Source: Lolium rigidum
Lineage: Eukaryota > Streptophyta > Magnoliopsida > Poales > Poaceae
Direction: 5' to 3'
NCBI RefSeq assembly: GCF_022539505.1
Contig: NC_061510.1
Span: 95,000,292-95,064,291, forward strand
Length of the DNA stretch: 64,000 nucleotides
The position numbers and the translations under genes are program-made. Each line of letters opens with the position of its first letter. The stretch's first letter is position 1. Below, in pieces: positions 45,869-57,670 of this stretch. The notes below the pieces were generated by a model that saw only the letters and a list, made by a program, of their open reading frames with translations, searched no databases and was not told the DNA's origin.

Positions 45869-47274
45869 GATACAGTTGCGGCGGACCAGGGAAACGTTTC
45901 ATCCCTGGCCCCCGCGAGGCCCAGGGCGAAACCATCAATCCACTCCGCTAGAGCCCTCCCCACCCCTCCCTCGCTTCGCCGCCGCCGGGGAGCGCCGCCG
46001 GGTGAAGCTCGGGGGCGGCGGCGGGGCATCCTCTCCCCCACGTGTGGTGGTGGCGGCGCCGTCGCACGAGGGCGCAACGCTGGCAGGGGGCATGGCGGTG
46101 TGGCGGCTCTGCGTGTTGGGCGAGCTCGGGACGGCGGCGGCTTCCCCGGAGGCTGCTGCGACCGGTGGCGCGAGCTTGGACGGTGGAGGGCGGACGGTGA
46201 CGCGCGCCGCGATGCAAGGTGAGCGGACATGGCGGCCGGACGGGCCGGCGGCGACGCAGCCCTGGCGAGGACCTTCGATTGTCGGGTGGAGGAGTTCTGG
46301 CCGCCGCGTCGGTCGGGGCAGGGCCCCAGGCCTTGGCCCAACCCTCCCCAGATCCGACGTGCCCGGCAGCCATGGGGGCTGTCTGGCCCTCTCCATGAAG
46401 GTGGTACAGCTGCAGGTCCGAATGGGGGTGCAGGTCCGAATGGGGTTGCCGGTTCCGATCCGCGCGGTGTGGTGCTCGTCTTCTTCGGCCCGCAGCAGGA
46501 AGAGCTTGGACGTCAGGGCGGCGGCCCTGGAAGGTGGGAGTCATGTTGGTCGGCGGGCGAGCCATTGACTGGTGCTGGCCGGTGACCACGGCCCTGAGGG
46601 CGGCGTGGTAGTCGACGATTTGAGTGTTGTGGGGTGTAGATTGCGGCGATTTTGCCAAAGGGAAACATTTGCCCCTTGGGCCACGGTGGCGGCGTTCGCG
46701 GACGGTGTTCCCTTGTTGAAGGCGCCATGAGGCCAATCTCCGTCCCTCTACTTCCTCCAGGTGAAAACCCAAGATCCTCGGATCGGGCGGTGCCGGCACT
46801 CTGGTGTCGTGCTCTTCTTGAAGACACCGTCTTGGAGCCCACATCATGAGGCTCTCTGATGGTTGTGATGGAGGTGATTCTTCGGCGATCTTCGGCAAGG
46901 CTTGCTCTGTGCCCTTTCCTTGTCGAGCTTCCTTGGTGCCGCTTTTCGGTCTGTGAGCAAGGTGGGTTGGTCCCCGGTGGTGGTCGGCTTCCGGTGGCGT
47001 TTCTGCGATGGAGGGGTTCTGTCGACGGCATGCGTGAAAAATGGCTCGCTCTCGAGTGAGCTCCGGCCCGACACTGTAGCTTCCAGCTCTGCTCCGAGTC
47101 CTCGTAGGCGTTTTGGCTGACCCTGTTGGTCGCGCTTTCGGTTGTAGCTTTTTTGGTAGTTTGTGTGGGTGTGTGGTTTCGATATGTAAGCTGGGTTCAA
47201 CACTTTGTTTCATTTTCGCCGTTGGTCGTTTTGTTAATTCAAAGTTGGGCACTTGAGTTACCTTTTATCTAAAA
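45869..47274 (+). mobile_element. ORF-less non-LTR retroposon (about 1.4 kb) with 16-base target duplication
   Basis: The block is flanked by AAAACTATACATGAGG at 45853-45868 and 47275-47290 and ends in TTTTATCTAAAA before the duplication, the mark of target-primed reverse transcription. It is very GC-rich at the left and ordinary at the right. Long frames exist on both strands (for example 45948-47252 minus), but none shows an endonuclease or RT motif; high GC explains the lack of stops. Probably a non-autonomous LINE derivative. A similar tail (CTGCCTTTTATCTAAAAAAA) occurs at 50376-50396. Confidence 0.72.
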
Positions 47275-47290
47275 AAAACTATACATGAGG

Positions 47291-48009
47291 ACTTCATATG
47301 CTCTTTCAGTGGGTACACTAGTTAAAGCTAAAGCTGAATTTATAAGGACACGAGATCTCCACAGGAGAGCATTTTTTTTTTTTTTGACAGGGAGCATCTT
47401 ACTCTTACAATATCTGAGCTTCCCTTCGAATCGACACTCCTCCGGATACCATTTAGAACTTTTAAGTTTTCTGCAGTTGATAGGTACCCTAGGTATCTAA
47501 AGTTCTAAACGGTAAATATTCAGATTCACACCCAAACGCCTGTTTGTACTAGCGTTCCTCTTCTTTTGCTTTACCAAAACATAAAATCTTTGTTTATGAA
47601 TATCTGTTTTTAGACTAGATAACTACTCAAAGATGAATATAATTAATTATAAATGGGACATGGTTCGGAAACTTAAAATTGATTCCGCGTGCATGTGCAC
47701 CTGGTATGTATAAAGCATATTTTAAAAAGTTAAAAATTAAGGAATAAATTTTCCTTGTAAAGGGACATGTTCTATGTACGCACGCAAACTTCCACATAAA
47801 ACAAATATTTTTTATGTACAACCCAGCCACCTAGGTTCGTCCCTAAAAACACGAATTTGGATTCTTATATTATTTAAAAATAAAATCACTGTAGGGACTT
47901 CCCTTACCGTATTCCTTTTAAAAAAACAGACATTTTTTATGACCTGTGTAAAAAAAATGCATCCGGATGCATAAAAAACCCATTTATCCATTGGTTAGAT
48001 TAACCTAAC
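47291..48009. other. Unassigned AT-rich stretch
   Basis: Contains a 15-T run near 47371-47385 and the palindrome TGCATCCGGATGCA near 47959. No gene recognised. Confidence 0.5.
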
Positions 48010-48741
48010 CTAAGAAAGAGCCCACCTCCGCCCTCTACAAGCTGTGCACCACCGAAGTTGTTGCCAACGCGCACGTCGAGTTCGTCTGGCATGCAAGGCG
48101 CCCTCCAGGGTCAAATTCTTCGCATGGCTTCTGGTCAAAGGCCGCATCCAGTGCCACGCTAATCACCACCGCAAAGGGATCCTCGACGAGGCTAGCAGCG
48201 GCTGCCCCATTTGCGCTGCTCCCGCGGAGACGCCTATGCACATTATGTTCGGGTGTCCCTTTGCTTGCCAGTTTTGGGCCACCATTGGGGCTCCCGCTTC
48301 CCCCGAGCTCACTCCCTATGACTTCTCGAGCTGCGCCCTCCCAGCCTCGGCGCCGCCGGGGACCGCGCCTACCCTCTGTCTTCTCTGCTTCTGGCATATG
48401 TGGAAGCACAGAAAAGGGGTTGTGTTCAATGACCTCGCGCCCTCTCTGTCTCTCCTCCTCAAGAACTGCAGAGACGACGCCACCCTCTGGTGTGCTCACC
48501 TCCCTCTTGATCAGTGCGCAGATGTTGATCTATGGCTGACCTACCTCGTCCCTGAACGACCCTAGCTTCTTGTTGTTTCTTTCCCTTTTTTGAGCTCGCC
48601 CCCGTGCTTGGGTGCACGCTCCCCTCTCTTTGTTTTGCTGTTGTAACCACACACAAAAAAAAGGATTTTACCCGATCTCTGATGAAATGAAAAATTCAGG
48701 CGGGAGCCTTTGTGCTCTCCCCGGTGAACTGTCAAAAAAAA
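48010..48741 (+). pseudogene. 5'-truncated LINE: C-terminal zinc-binding RT region and 3' tail
   Basis: The frame at 48044-48565 reads RVKFFAWLLVKGRIQC, then CPICAAPAETPMHIMFGC, matching the zinc-binding C-terminal domain of plant LINE reverse transcriptases (C..C...H...C). Upstream, SALYKLCTTEVVANAHVEFV is in another frame; one base seems lost near 48092. After the stop comes a short 3' region ending in an A-run (48734-48741). Only the last 180 or so residues of ORF2 remain. Confidence 0.8.
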
Positions 48742-48848
48742 GATCCCAATAGGCCAAATGGTTAACCCCTAAACCGCATTTGGTCCTTTAGGCTGATCCC
48801 CATTTACCAAGGGTTTCTGTCACCGAGTTCACGGGCATATGGCGGTGT

Positions 48849-49678
48849 CAGATCTGGGCCCTTCGGGCCCCATTTGGGTCCGGGCGGGCCGGCTCCCTGC
48901 CCCGTGGTGCTCCTCTAGGCGGACGGAGGGAAGGCCGGAGCTCGGGGCGGCGATGTCGGCGGCGCGTACACTGCAGCGCATAGACAGGAACTTCACGAGC
49001 CCGCTCGGGCTCGGCCGGGCCAGGTGGGCCTGGTGTGTTCCGGTCGCCGCGTCCGGTCGGTGTCCGCAGGTGGCGGTGGAGGTGGTTCCTCCGGCGTGGC
49101 TGCTGACGTGCTGCCTCTCGCTCCCGGTTGGCTCGTCCTGTTCGTGATGACCCCGCTTCGTTGGTCACAGTGAGACGACGGTGGTGTTTGCAAGGCTATG
49201 GTGGTGCATGGTGGTGGGTGGCGAGTGTGGTGGAGCACGATGGAGTGTCCAAGGCGAGGTTGCGAGGGTCGGGAGAAATCCCTGTCGGCATTGTCGGCAC
49301 CGACCGGGTGACGCTCGCGGGCGCCACTCTTCCTTCTTGAAGGGCGTTGGGTGAAGCCCTGTTTCCTTGTCCTTGCGCGAACCGGGGAAACCCTAGGACT
49401 ATCGGGCAGCAGTGGCGTCGTCGTCGCACCCCTTCTTGAAGGTGTTGCTTGGTACGCGGAACTTCAGAGTGCTAGGAGTGTGGTGGGCATTATCCGGCGG
49501 GTGCAGCGGTTGCGAGGCATCTCCGTTTTCGTTGATCCGACCCTTTCGGCATTAGTTTCTCTTTTCTTTCTTTTGTGTTTTCTTTTGGGCTTGCTTTGTG
49601 CTGTTTGCCCCAACAATGGATCCTATGTTGTATCGGTGGTGTGCTATATTAATATAGCGGGGTGAAAGCCTATTTCGA
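48849..49678 (+). mobile_element. Second ORF-less non-LTR retroposon, about 0.8 kb
   Basis: Flanked by GGCATATGGCGGTGT (48834-48848) and GGCATATGACGGTGT (49679-49693), a 15-base duplication with one mismatch. The right end (ATTAATATAGCGGGGTGAAA) resembles the 3' end of Triticeae LINEs. No endonuclease or RT motif inside. Confidence 0.7.
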
Positions 49679-49693
49679 GGCATATGACGGTGT

Positions 49694-50692
49694 TGGCGTC
49701 CCTCATCCCGACGTCAGCACCTTCATGACGCCGGGCAACACCGTCCAATACCAGTTGAAGCGTGGAGCGCGAGCTGCGAATGCTGGTTAGCGTCTACGTC
49801 ATGCACACCCTGTTGGGCGCTCCAATGGCAGAGCACGCCGGTGGCCCTCCACCAAGTCCAGCTCGGACGCTCTTTTACAGGTCGAAGGTAATAGGAAAGC
49901 TTGGAGGGTCAAGGAGTACTCGACCACGTCCACCTCATCGAGCTCATGGGAGTGGACTTGCTCGGCATGTGCTCGGATGCTCCACAACAGGTCAGTAGGA
50001 ATATGGGATCTAGGAGGGGTACAAGGATGGAGCAAATGACGACACGAGTGGCTAGGCAGCGCCCAAGTGCGCCGGGGCGAAGCAGGGCACGCTCTACCAT
50101 GGTGACCGCCTACTGTGCATGCCGATCACGTTCCCGTTGCACCACTGCGGATTTTGCCGAAGCGTTTCGTCATGTCAAGCTAAGCACCCAAGCTAGCAGC
50201 TGATGGCTTGCAACAGCTCACACACACACGCGGAATGCGATTTATTGCAACATGTGCGTCACGTACCTGGTGGCTGGTGTTCTGTATATTGATTCAACTC
50301 ACGATATTACAAGCTAGCTGAGTATATATATACCAGACCTAAACCTGAGGGTTTTATTAATTTAAAGTTGAGCAGCTGCTGCCTTTTATCTAAAAAAATA
50401 TATATATATATGCGAAACCTGCTACTAACCGAGTTGAACAACTATCCTACTCATGACGTCGTACCGAGGTTGTAGTGGTTATCATTACTTAAATCAAGGC
50501 GCTTGTCGATGCCTACTTGCCAGCCGGCGCCACCTTGTTGGATTTGTGACAATTATTGACAAAACTAAGTGGTTCGAACCTCAATAACCAATGTTTACCC
50601 ATTTTTTACTAAAATAACCAAATGGTTAACCTATTTTTTTCTTTTACACAAAGTGTTTCAATAGGTTTGAATCCAAAAAAAGAATGGTTAAC
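49694..50692. other. Unassigned stretch; LINE-like tail at 50331-50396
   Basis: 49694-50200 is GC-rich and may be remnant coding DNA, but every frame is broken and I recognise no family. 50331-50396 ends GCCTTTTATCTAAAAAAA, like the tail of the retroposon at 45869, and continues into a short (TA)n. Confidence 0.45.
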
Positions 50693-50787
50693 CAAATTCT
50701 ATTGTCAGAATTAATTTCATGTTGACGATTTTCTCTAAGTCGTGTTCTATGAAAAGAATTATATCATCTACATATTGCAAAATCGAT

Positions 50788-50792
50788 ACCCC
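50788..50792. repeat. E3 target-site duplication, left copy (ACCCC)
   Basis: ACCCC here and at 57671-57675 flank E3 exactly. Confidence 0.95.
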
Positions 50793-52492
50793 TGATACGT
50801 CTCCGACGTATCGATAATTTCTTATGTTCCATGCCACATTATTGATGATTTCTACATGTTATATGCACACTTTATGTCATATTCGTGCATTTTCTGGAAC
50901 TAACCTATTAACAAGATGCCGAAGAGCCAGTTGCTGTTTTCTGCTGTTTTTGGTTTCAGAAATCCTAGTAACGAAATATTCTCGGAATCGGACGAAATCA
51001 AGACCCAGGTTCCTATTTTTCCCGGAACCATCCAGAACACCCGAGAGCCGCCAGAGGAAGCCCTGGGGGCCCCACACCACACCACGGCGCGGCCGGAGGG
51101 GGGCGCGCCACCCTATGGTGTGGTGGCCCCGAGCCCCTCCGAGGCTGCCCTTCCGCCTATTTAAAGCCTCCGTCGCGAAAACCCTATTAAGGAGGACGAA
51201 ACCCACGAAACCTTCCAGAGCCGCCGCCATCGCGAAGCCAAGATCCGGGGACAGGAGTCTCTGTTCCGGCACCCTGCCGGAGCGGGGAAGTGCCCCGGAA
51301 GGCTTCTCCATCGACACCGCTGCCATCTCCACCGCCATCTTCATCACCGCTGCTGCTCCCATGAGGAGGGAGTAGTTCTCCATCGAGGCTCGGGGCTGTA
51401 CCGGTAGCTATGTGGTTCATCTCTCTCCTATGTGCTTCAATACAATAATCTCATGAGCTGCCTTACATGATTGAGATTCATATGATGATGCTTGTAATCT
51501 AGATGTCATTGTGCTAGTCAAGTGAGTTTTACTTATGTGATCTCCGGAGACTCCTTGTCCCACGTGTGTAAAGGTGACGAGTGTGTGCACCGTGTGGGTC
51601 TCTTAGGCTATATTTCACAGAATACTTACTCACTGTTATGAATGGCGTAGTGAAGTGCTTATTTATATCTCTTTATGATTGCAATGTGTTTTGTATCACA
51701 ATTTATCTATGTGCTACTCTAGCAATGTTATTAAAGTAGTTTTATTCCTCCTGCACGGTGTAATGGTGATAGTGTGTGCATCCGTGTTAGTACTTGGCGT
51801 ATGCTATGATCATGATCTCTTGTAGATTGTGAAGTTAACTATTGCTATGATAGTATTGATGTGATCTATTCCTCCTACATAGCGTGAAGGTGACGGTGTG
51901 CATGTTGTGTTAGTACTTGGTTTAGTCGTGTTGATCTTTCTTGCACTCTAAGGTTATTTAAATATGAACATTGAATTGTGGAGCTTGTTAACTCCGGCAT
52001 TGAGGGTTCGTGTAATCCTACGCAATGTGTTCATCATCCAACAAAAGAGTGTAGAGTATGCATTTATCTATTCTGTTATGTGATCAATGTTGAGAGTGTC
52101 CACTAGTGAAAGTCTAATCCCTAGGCCTTGTTCCTAAATATCGCTATCGCTGCTTGTTTCTTGTTTTCTCTGCGTTACTACTGCTGCGTTACTACTGCTA
52201 CCATATTACCACCATCAACTACACGCCGTTACTACTGCTCATATTCATTCATACCACCTGTATTTCACTATCTCTTCGTCGAACTAGTGCACCTATTAGG
52301 TGTGTTGGGGACACAAGAGACTTCTTGCTTTGTGGTTGCGGGGTTGCATGAGAGGGATATCTTTGACCTCTTCCTCCACGAGTTCGATAAACCTTGGGTA
52401 TCCACTTAAGGGAAACTTGCTGCTGTTCTACAAACCTCTGCTCTTGGAGGCCCAACACTTGTCTACAAGAATAGAAGCTCCCGTAGACATCA
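50793..52492 (+). repeat. E3 5' LTR (1700 bp)
   Basis: TGATACGTC...GTAGACATCA. The downstream primer site reads ACGGCGCCGTTGCTGGGGA instead of TGGCGCCGTTGCCGGGGA (52503-52521), and a partial second copy (ACGGCGCCATTG) lies at 52570-52581. Confidence 0.94.
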
Positions 52493-52657
52493 AGCACTTT
52501 TACGGCGCCGTTGCTGGGGAGGAAAGGTAAAAGGCACTCATACTCCGGTTCCGAGTAACGAGTACTTTTACGGCGCCATTGTGTTTGTGCTCGAAGCTAT
52601 TTCCTTTAGATCCTGCAATTGCATCTTTTTGTTTCTTGTTTACACTAGTTTGGCATA

Positions 52658-53398
52658 ATGGACAACAATGAGCTTCTTATTCTATTTCCTAATTTAAAAC
52701 ATGGATTGTTTGATGCGAAAATTAAAAAACCTATGAAATCTTATTTTCATGCTGGTAGTAATATTAGTATGAACGCTTTGAACACCATTGTTGATAATTA
52801 TATAGAAAGTTCTAAGCTTGGGGAAGCTGGTTTTCATGATCTTTTTAGTCCCCCAAGCATTGAGGATAAAATTTTCTTTGATGATACTTTGCCTCCTATT
52901 TATGATGATTATAATGATAGTGGTCTTTTGTTGCCACCTACTATGGAGAGTACATTTAATGATGATTACAATATGCCTCCTATATTTGATGATGAAAATA
53001 ATAATGATAGCTACTTTGTTGAATTTGCTCCCACTATTACTAATAAAATTGATTATGCTTATGTGGAGAGTAATAATTTTATGCATGAGACTCATGATAA
53101 GAATGCTTTATGTGATAGTTATATTGTTGAGTTTGCTCATGATGCTACTGAAAGTTATTATGAGAGAGGAAAATATGGTTGTAGAAATTTTCATGTTACT
53201 AAAATGCCTCTCTATGTGCTGAAATTTTTGAAGCTACACTTGTTTTATCTTCCTATGCTTGTTACTTTGCTCTTCATGAACTTGTTTATTTACAAGATTC
53301 ATATTCATAGGAAGCATGTTAGACTTAAATTTGTTTTGAATTTGCTTCTTGATGCTCTCTTTTGCTTCATACTCTATTTTTCATGTGAGCATCATTAA
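52658..53398 (+). CDS. Family-A retrotransposon ORF of unknown function (246 aa)
   Basis: Full-length, uninterrupted homologue of the E1 and E2 frames, starting MDNNELLILFPNLKHG. The substitutions relative to E1 are mostly single residues and the acidic middle, repeated DSY-VEFA segments and hydrophobic C-terminal part are kept. The last residues differ (ILYFSCEHH) through a local change near the stop. Function unknown. Confidence 0.72.
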   Translation: MDNNELLILFPNLKHGLFDAKIKKPMKSYFHAGSNISMNALNTIVDNYIESSKLGEAGFHDLFSPPSIEDKIFFDDTLPPIYDDYNDSGLLLPPTMESTFNDDYNMPPIFDDENNNDSYFVEFAPTITNKIDYAYVESNNFMHETHDKNALCDSYIVEFAHDATESYYERGKYGCRNFHVTKMPLYVLKFLKLHLFYLPMLVTLLFMNLFIYKIHIHRKHVRLKFVLNLLLDALFCFILYFSCEHH

Positions 53399-55932
53399 AA
53401 CTGCTGAGCCCATCTTAACGGCTATAAAGAAAGAACTTCTTGGGAGATAACCCATGTGTTATTTTGCTACAGTACTTTGTTTTATATTTGTGTCTTGGAA
53501 GTTTTTTACTACTGTAGCAACCTCTCCTTATCTTAGTTTTGTGTTTTGTTGTGCCAAGTAAAGTCTTTGATAGTAAAGTAAGTACTAGATTTGGATTACT
53601 GCGCAGTTCCAGATTTCTTTGCTGTCACGAATCTGGGTCTATCTACCTGTAGGTAGCTCAGAAAATTATGCCAATTTACGTGAGTGATCCTCAGATATGT
53701 ACGCAACTTTCATTAAATTTGGGCATTTTCATTTGAGCAAGTCTGGTTGCCTAATAAAATCTATCTTTACGGACTGTTCTGTTTTGACAGATTCTGCCTT
53801 TTATTTCGCATTGCCTCTTTTGCTATGTTGGATGAATTTCTTTGATCCATTAATGTCCAGTAGCTTTATGCAATGTCCAGAAGTGTTAAGAATGATTGTG
53901 TCACCTCTGAACATGTGAATTTTTATTATGCACTAACCCTCTAATGAGTTGTTTCGAGTTTGGTGTGGAGGAAGTTTTCAAGGATCAAGAGAGGAGTATG
54001 ATGCAATATGATCAAGGAGAGTGAAAGCTCTAAGCTTGGGGATGCCCGGTGGTTCACCCCTGCATATTCTAAGAAGACTCAAGCATCTAAGCTTGGGGAT
54101 TCCCAAGGCATCCCCTTCTTCATCGACAACATTATCGGGTTCCTCCCTGAAACTATATTTTTATTCCGTCACATCTTATGCACTTTGCTTGGAGCGTCTG
54201 TATGTTTTTTGTTTTTGTTTTTGTTTGAATAAATGCTTGTGTGGGAGAGAGACACGCTCCACTGGTTCGTATGAACACATGTGTTCTTAGCCTTTAATTT
54301 TCATGGCGAAGGTTGAAACTGCTTCGTTAAATTGTTATATGGTTGGAATTCGAAAATACTACATGTAGTAATTCTAAAATGTCTTGGATAATTTGATACT
54401 TGGCAATTGTTGTGCTCATGTTTAAGCTCTTGCATCATATACTTTGCACCCATTAATGAAGAAACACTTACAGCTTGCTAATTTGGTTTGCATATTTGGT
54501 TTCTCTAGAGTCTAGATAATTTCTAGTATTGAGTTTTGAACAACAAGGAAGACGGTGTAGAGTCTTATAATGTTTACAATATGTATTTTATGTGAGTTTT
54601 GCTGCACCGTTCATCCTTGTGTTTGTTTCAAATAACCTTGCTAGCCTAAACCTTGTATCGAGAGGGAATACTTCTCATGCATCCAAAATACTTGAGCCAA
54701 CCACTATGCCATTTGTGTCCACCTTACTTACCTACTACATGGTATTTCTCCGCCATTCCAAAGTAAATTGCTTGAGTGCTACCTTTAAAATTCCATCATT
54801 CACCTTTGCAATATATAGCTCATGGGACAAATAGCTTAAAAACTATTGTGGTATTGAATATGTACTTATGCATTTTATCTCTTATTAAGTTGCTTGTTGT
54901 GCGATAACCATGTTTATGGGGACGCCATCAACTATTCTTTGTTGAATATCATGTGAGTTGCTATGCATGTCCGTCTTGTCTGAAGTAAGAGAGATCTACC
55001 ACCTTAATGGTTGGAGCATGCATATTGTTAGAGAAGAACATTGGGCCGCTAACTAAAACCATGAATCATGGTGGAAGTTTCAGATTTTGGACATATATCC
55101 TCAATCTCATATGAGAATAATAATTGTTGCCACATGCTTATGCATTAAAGAGGAGTCCATTATCTGTTGTCCATGTTGTCCCGGTATGGATGTCTAAGTT
55201 GAGAATAATCAAAAGCGAGAAATCCAAAATGCGAGCTTTCTCCTTAGACCTTTGTACGGGCGGCATGGAGGTACCCCATTGTGACACTTGGTTAAAACAT
55301 GTGCATTGCAAAGATCCGGTAGTCCAAGCTAATTAGGACAAGGTGCGGGCACTATTAGTATACTATGCATGAGGCTTGCAACTTGTAAGATATAATTTTC
55401 ATAACTCATATGCTTTATTACTACCGTTGACAAAATTGTTTCATGTTTTCAAAATAAAATCTCTAGCACAAATATAGCAATCGATGCTTTCCTCTTTGAA
55501 GGACCATTCTTTTACTTTTATGTTGAGTCAGTTCACCTATCTCTCTCCACCTCAAGAAGCAAACACTTGTGTGAAGCTGTGCATTGATTCCTACATACTT
55601 GCATATTGCACTTGTTATATTACTCTATGTTGACAATTATCCATGAGATATACATGTTACAAGTTGAAAGCAACCGCTGAAACTTAATCTTCCTTTGTGT
55701 TGCTTCAATGCCTTTACTTTGAATTATTGCTTTATGAGTTAACTCTTATGCAAGACTTATTGATGCTTGTCTTGAAGTACTATTCATGAAAAGTCTTTGC
55801 TTTATGATTCACTTGTTTACTCATGTCATTACCATTGTTTTGATCGCTGCATTCATTACATATGTTTACAAATAGTATGATCAAGGTTATGATGGCATGT
55901 CACTTCAGAAATTATCTTTGTTATCGTTTTAC
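53399..55932 (+). other. E3 internal non-coding region
   Basis: Carries polypurine-like AAGCTTGGGGA at about 54032 and 54089; a further copy lies inside the ORF at about 52814. No gene recognised. Confidence 0.8.
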
Positions 55933-55967
55933 CTGCTCGGGACGAGCAGAACTAAGCTTGGGGATGC
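55933..55967 (+). promoter_or_regulatory. E3 hairpin and polypurine tract
   Basis: Hairpin CTGCTCG-GGA-CGAGCAG (55933-55949), then TAAGCTTGGGGATGC up to the LTR at 55968. Confidence 0.82.
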
Positions 55968-57670
55968 TGATACGTCTCCGACGTATCGATAATTTCTTAT
56001 GTTCCATGCCACATTATTGATGATTTCTACATGTTATATGCACACTTTATGTCATATTCGTGCATTTTATGGAACTAACCTATTAACAAGATGCCGAAGA
56101 GCCGATTCTTTGTTTTCGCTGTTTTTGGTTTCAGAAATCCTAGTAACGAAATATTCTCGGAATCGGATGAAATCAAGACCCAGGTTCCTATTTTTCCCGG
56201 AACCATCCAGAACACCCGAGAGCCGCCGGAGGAAGCCACGGGGGCCCCACACCACACCACTGGCACGGCCGGAGGGGAGTCCGCGCCGCCCTATGGTGTG
56301 GTGGCCCCGAGGCCCCCTCCGAGGCTGCCCTTCCGCCTATTTAAAGCCTCCGTCGCGAAAACCCTATTACGGAGGACGAAACCCACGAAACCTTCCGAGC
56401 CGCCGCCATCGCGAAGCCAAGATGCGGGGACAGGAGTCTCTGTTCCGGCACCCTGCCGGAGCGGGGAAGTGCCCCGGAAGGCTTCTCCATCGACACCGCT
56501 GCCATCTCCACCGCCATCTTCATCACCGCTGCTTGCTCCCATGAGGAGGGAGTAGTTCTCCATCGAGGCTCGGGGCTGTACCGGTAGCTATGTGGTTCAT
56601 CTCTCTCCTATGTGCTTCAATACAATAATCTCATGAGCTGCCTTACATGATTGAGATTCATATGATGATGCATGTAATCTAGATGTCATTGTGCTAGTCA
56701 AGTGAGTTTTACTTATGTGATCTCCGGAAACTCCTTGTCCCACGTGTGTAAAGGTGACAGTGTGTGCACCGTGTGGGTCTCTTAGGCTATATTTCACGGA
56801 ATACTTACTCACTTGTTATGAATGGCGTAGTGAAGTGCTTATTTATATCTCTTTATGATTGCAATGTGTTTTGTATCACAATTTATCTATGTGCTACTCT
56901 AGCAATGTTATTAAAGTAGTTTTATTCCTCCTGCACGGTGTAATGGTGACAGTGTGTGCATCCGTGTTAGTACTTGGCGTATGATATGATCATGATCTCT
57001 TGTAGATTGTGAAGTTAACTATTGCTATGATAGTATTGATGTGATCTATTCCTCCTACATAGCGTGAAGGTGACGGTGTGCATGCTGTGTTAGTACTTGG
57101 TTTAGTCGTGTTGATCTTTCTTGCACTCTAAGGTTATTTAAATATGAACATTGAATTGTGGAGCTTGTTAACTCCGGCATTGAGGGTTCGTGTAATCCTA
57201 CGCAATGTGTTCATCATCCAACAAAAGAGTGTAGAGTATGCATTTATCTATTATGTTATGTGATCAATGTTGAGAGTGTCCACTAGTGAAAGTCTAATCC
57301 CTAGGCCTTGTTCCTAAATACTGCTATCGCTGCTTGTTTACTGTTTTACTGCGTTACTACTGCTGCGTTACTACTGCTACCATATTACCACCATGAACTA
57401 CACGCCGTTACTACTGCTCATATTCATTCATACCACCTGTATTTCACTATCTCTTCGCCGAACTAGTGCACCTATTAGGTGTGTTGGGGACACAAGAGAC
57501 TTCTTGCTTTGTGGTTGCAGGGTTGCATGAGAGTGATATCTTTGACCTCTTCCTCCCTGAGTTCGATAAACCTTGGGTATCCACTTAAGGGAAACTTGCT
57601 GCTGTTCTACAAACCTCTGCTCTTGGAGGCCCAACACTGTCTACAAGAATAGAAGCTCCCGTAGACATCA
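55968..57670 (+). repeat. E3 3' LTR (1703 bp)
   Basis: Partner of 50793-52492, followed by ACCCC. Differences include GTGACGAGTG (about 51577) versus GTGACAGTG (about 56756) and ACACTTGTC (about 52456) versus ACACTGTC (about 57634). Confidence 0.94.

Larger units (their letters stand above)
50793..57670 (+). mobile_element. E3: complete non-autonomous Gypsy-type element, family A (6878 bp)
   Basis: LTRs 50793-52492 and 55968-57670, primer site near 52510, intact ORF 52658-53398, polypurine tract before 55968, and target duplication ACCCC. Same plan as E1 and E2, but the GC-rich LTR part and TATA box (CTATTTAAAG, about 51158) differ, so it is a subfamily. It disrupts a LINE. Confidence 0.95.

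Noticed and set aside
45948..47252. 434-codon open frame on the minus strand
   Set aside because: Stop-poor because of very high GC. Low-complexity Arg/Pro/Ala-rich composition, no domain, overlapping equally open frames on the other strand, all inside a retroposon.
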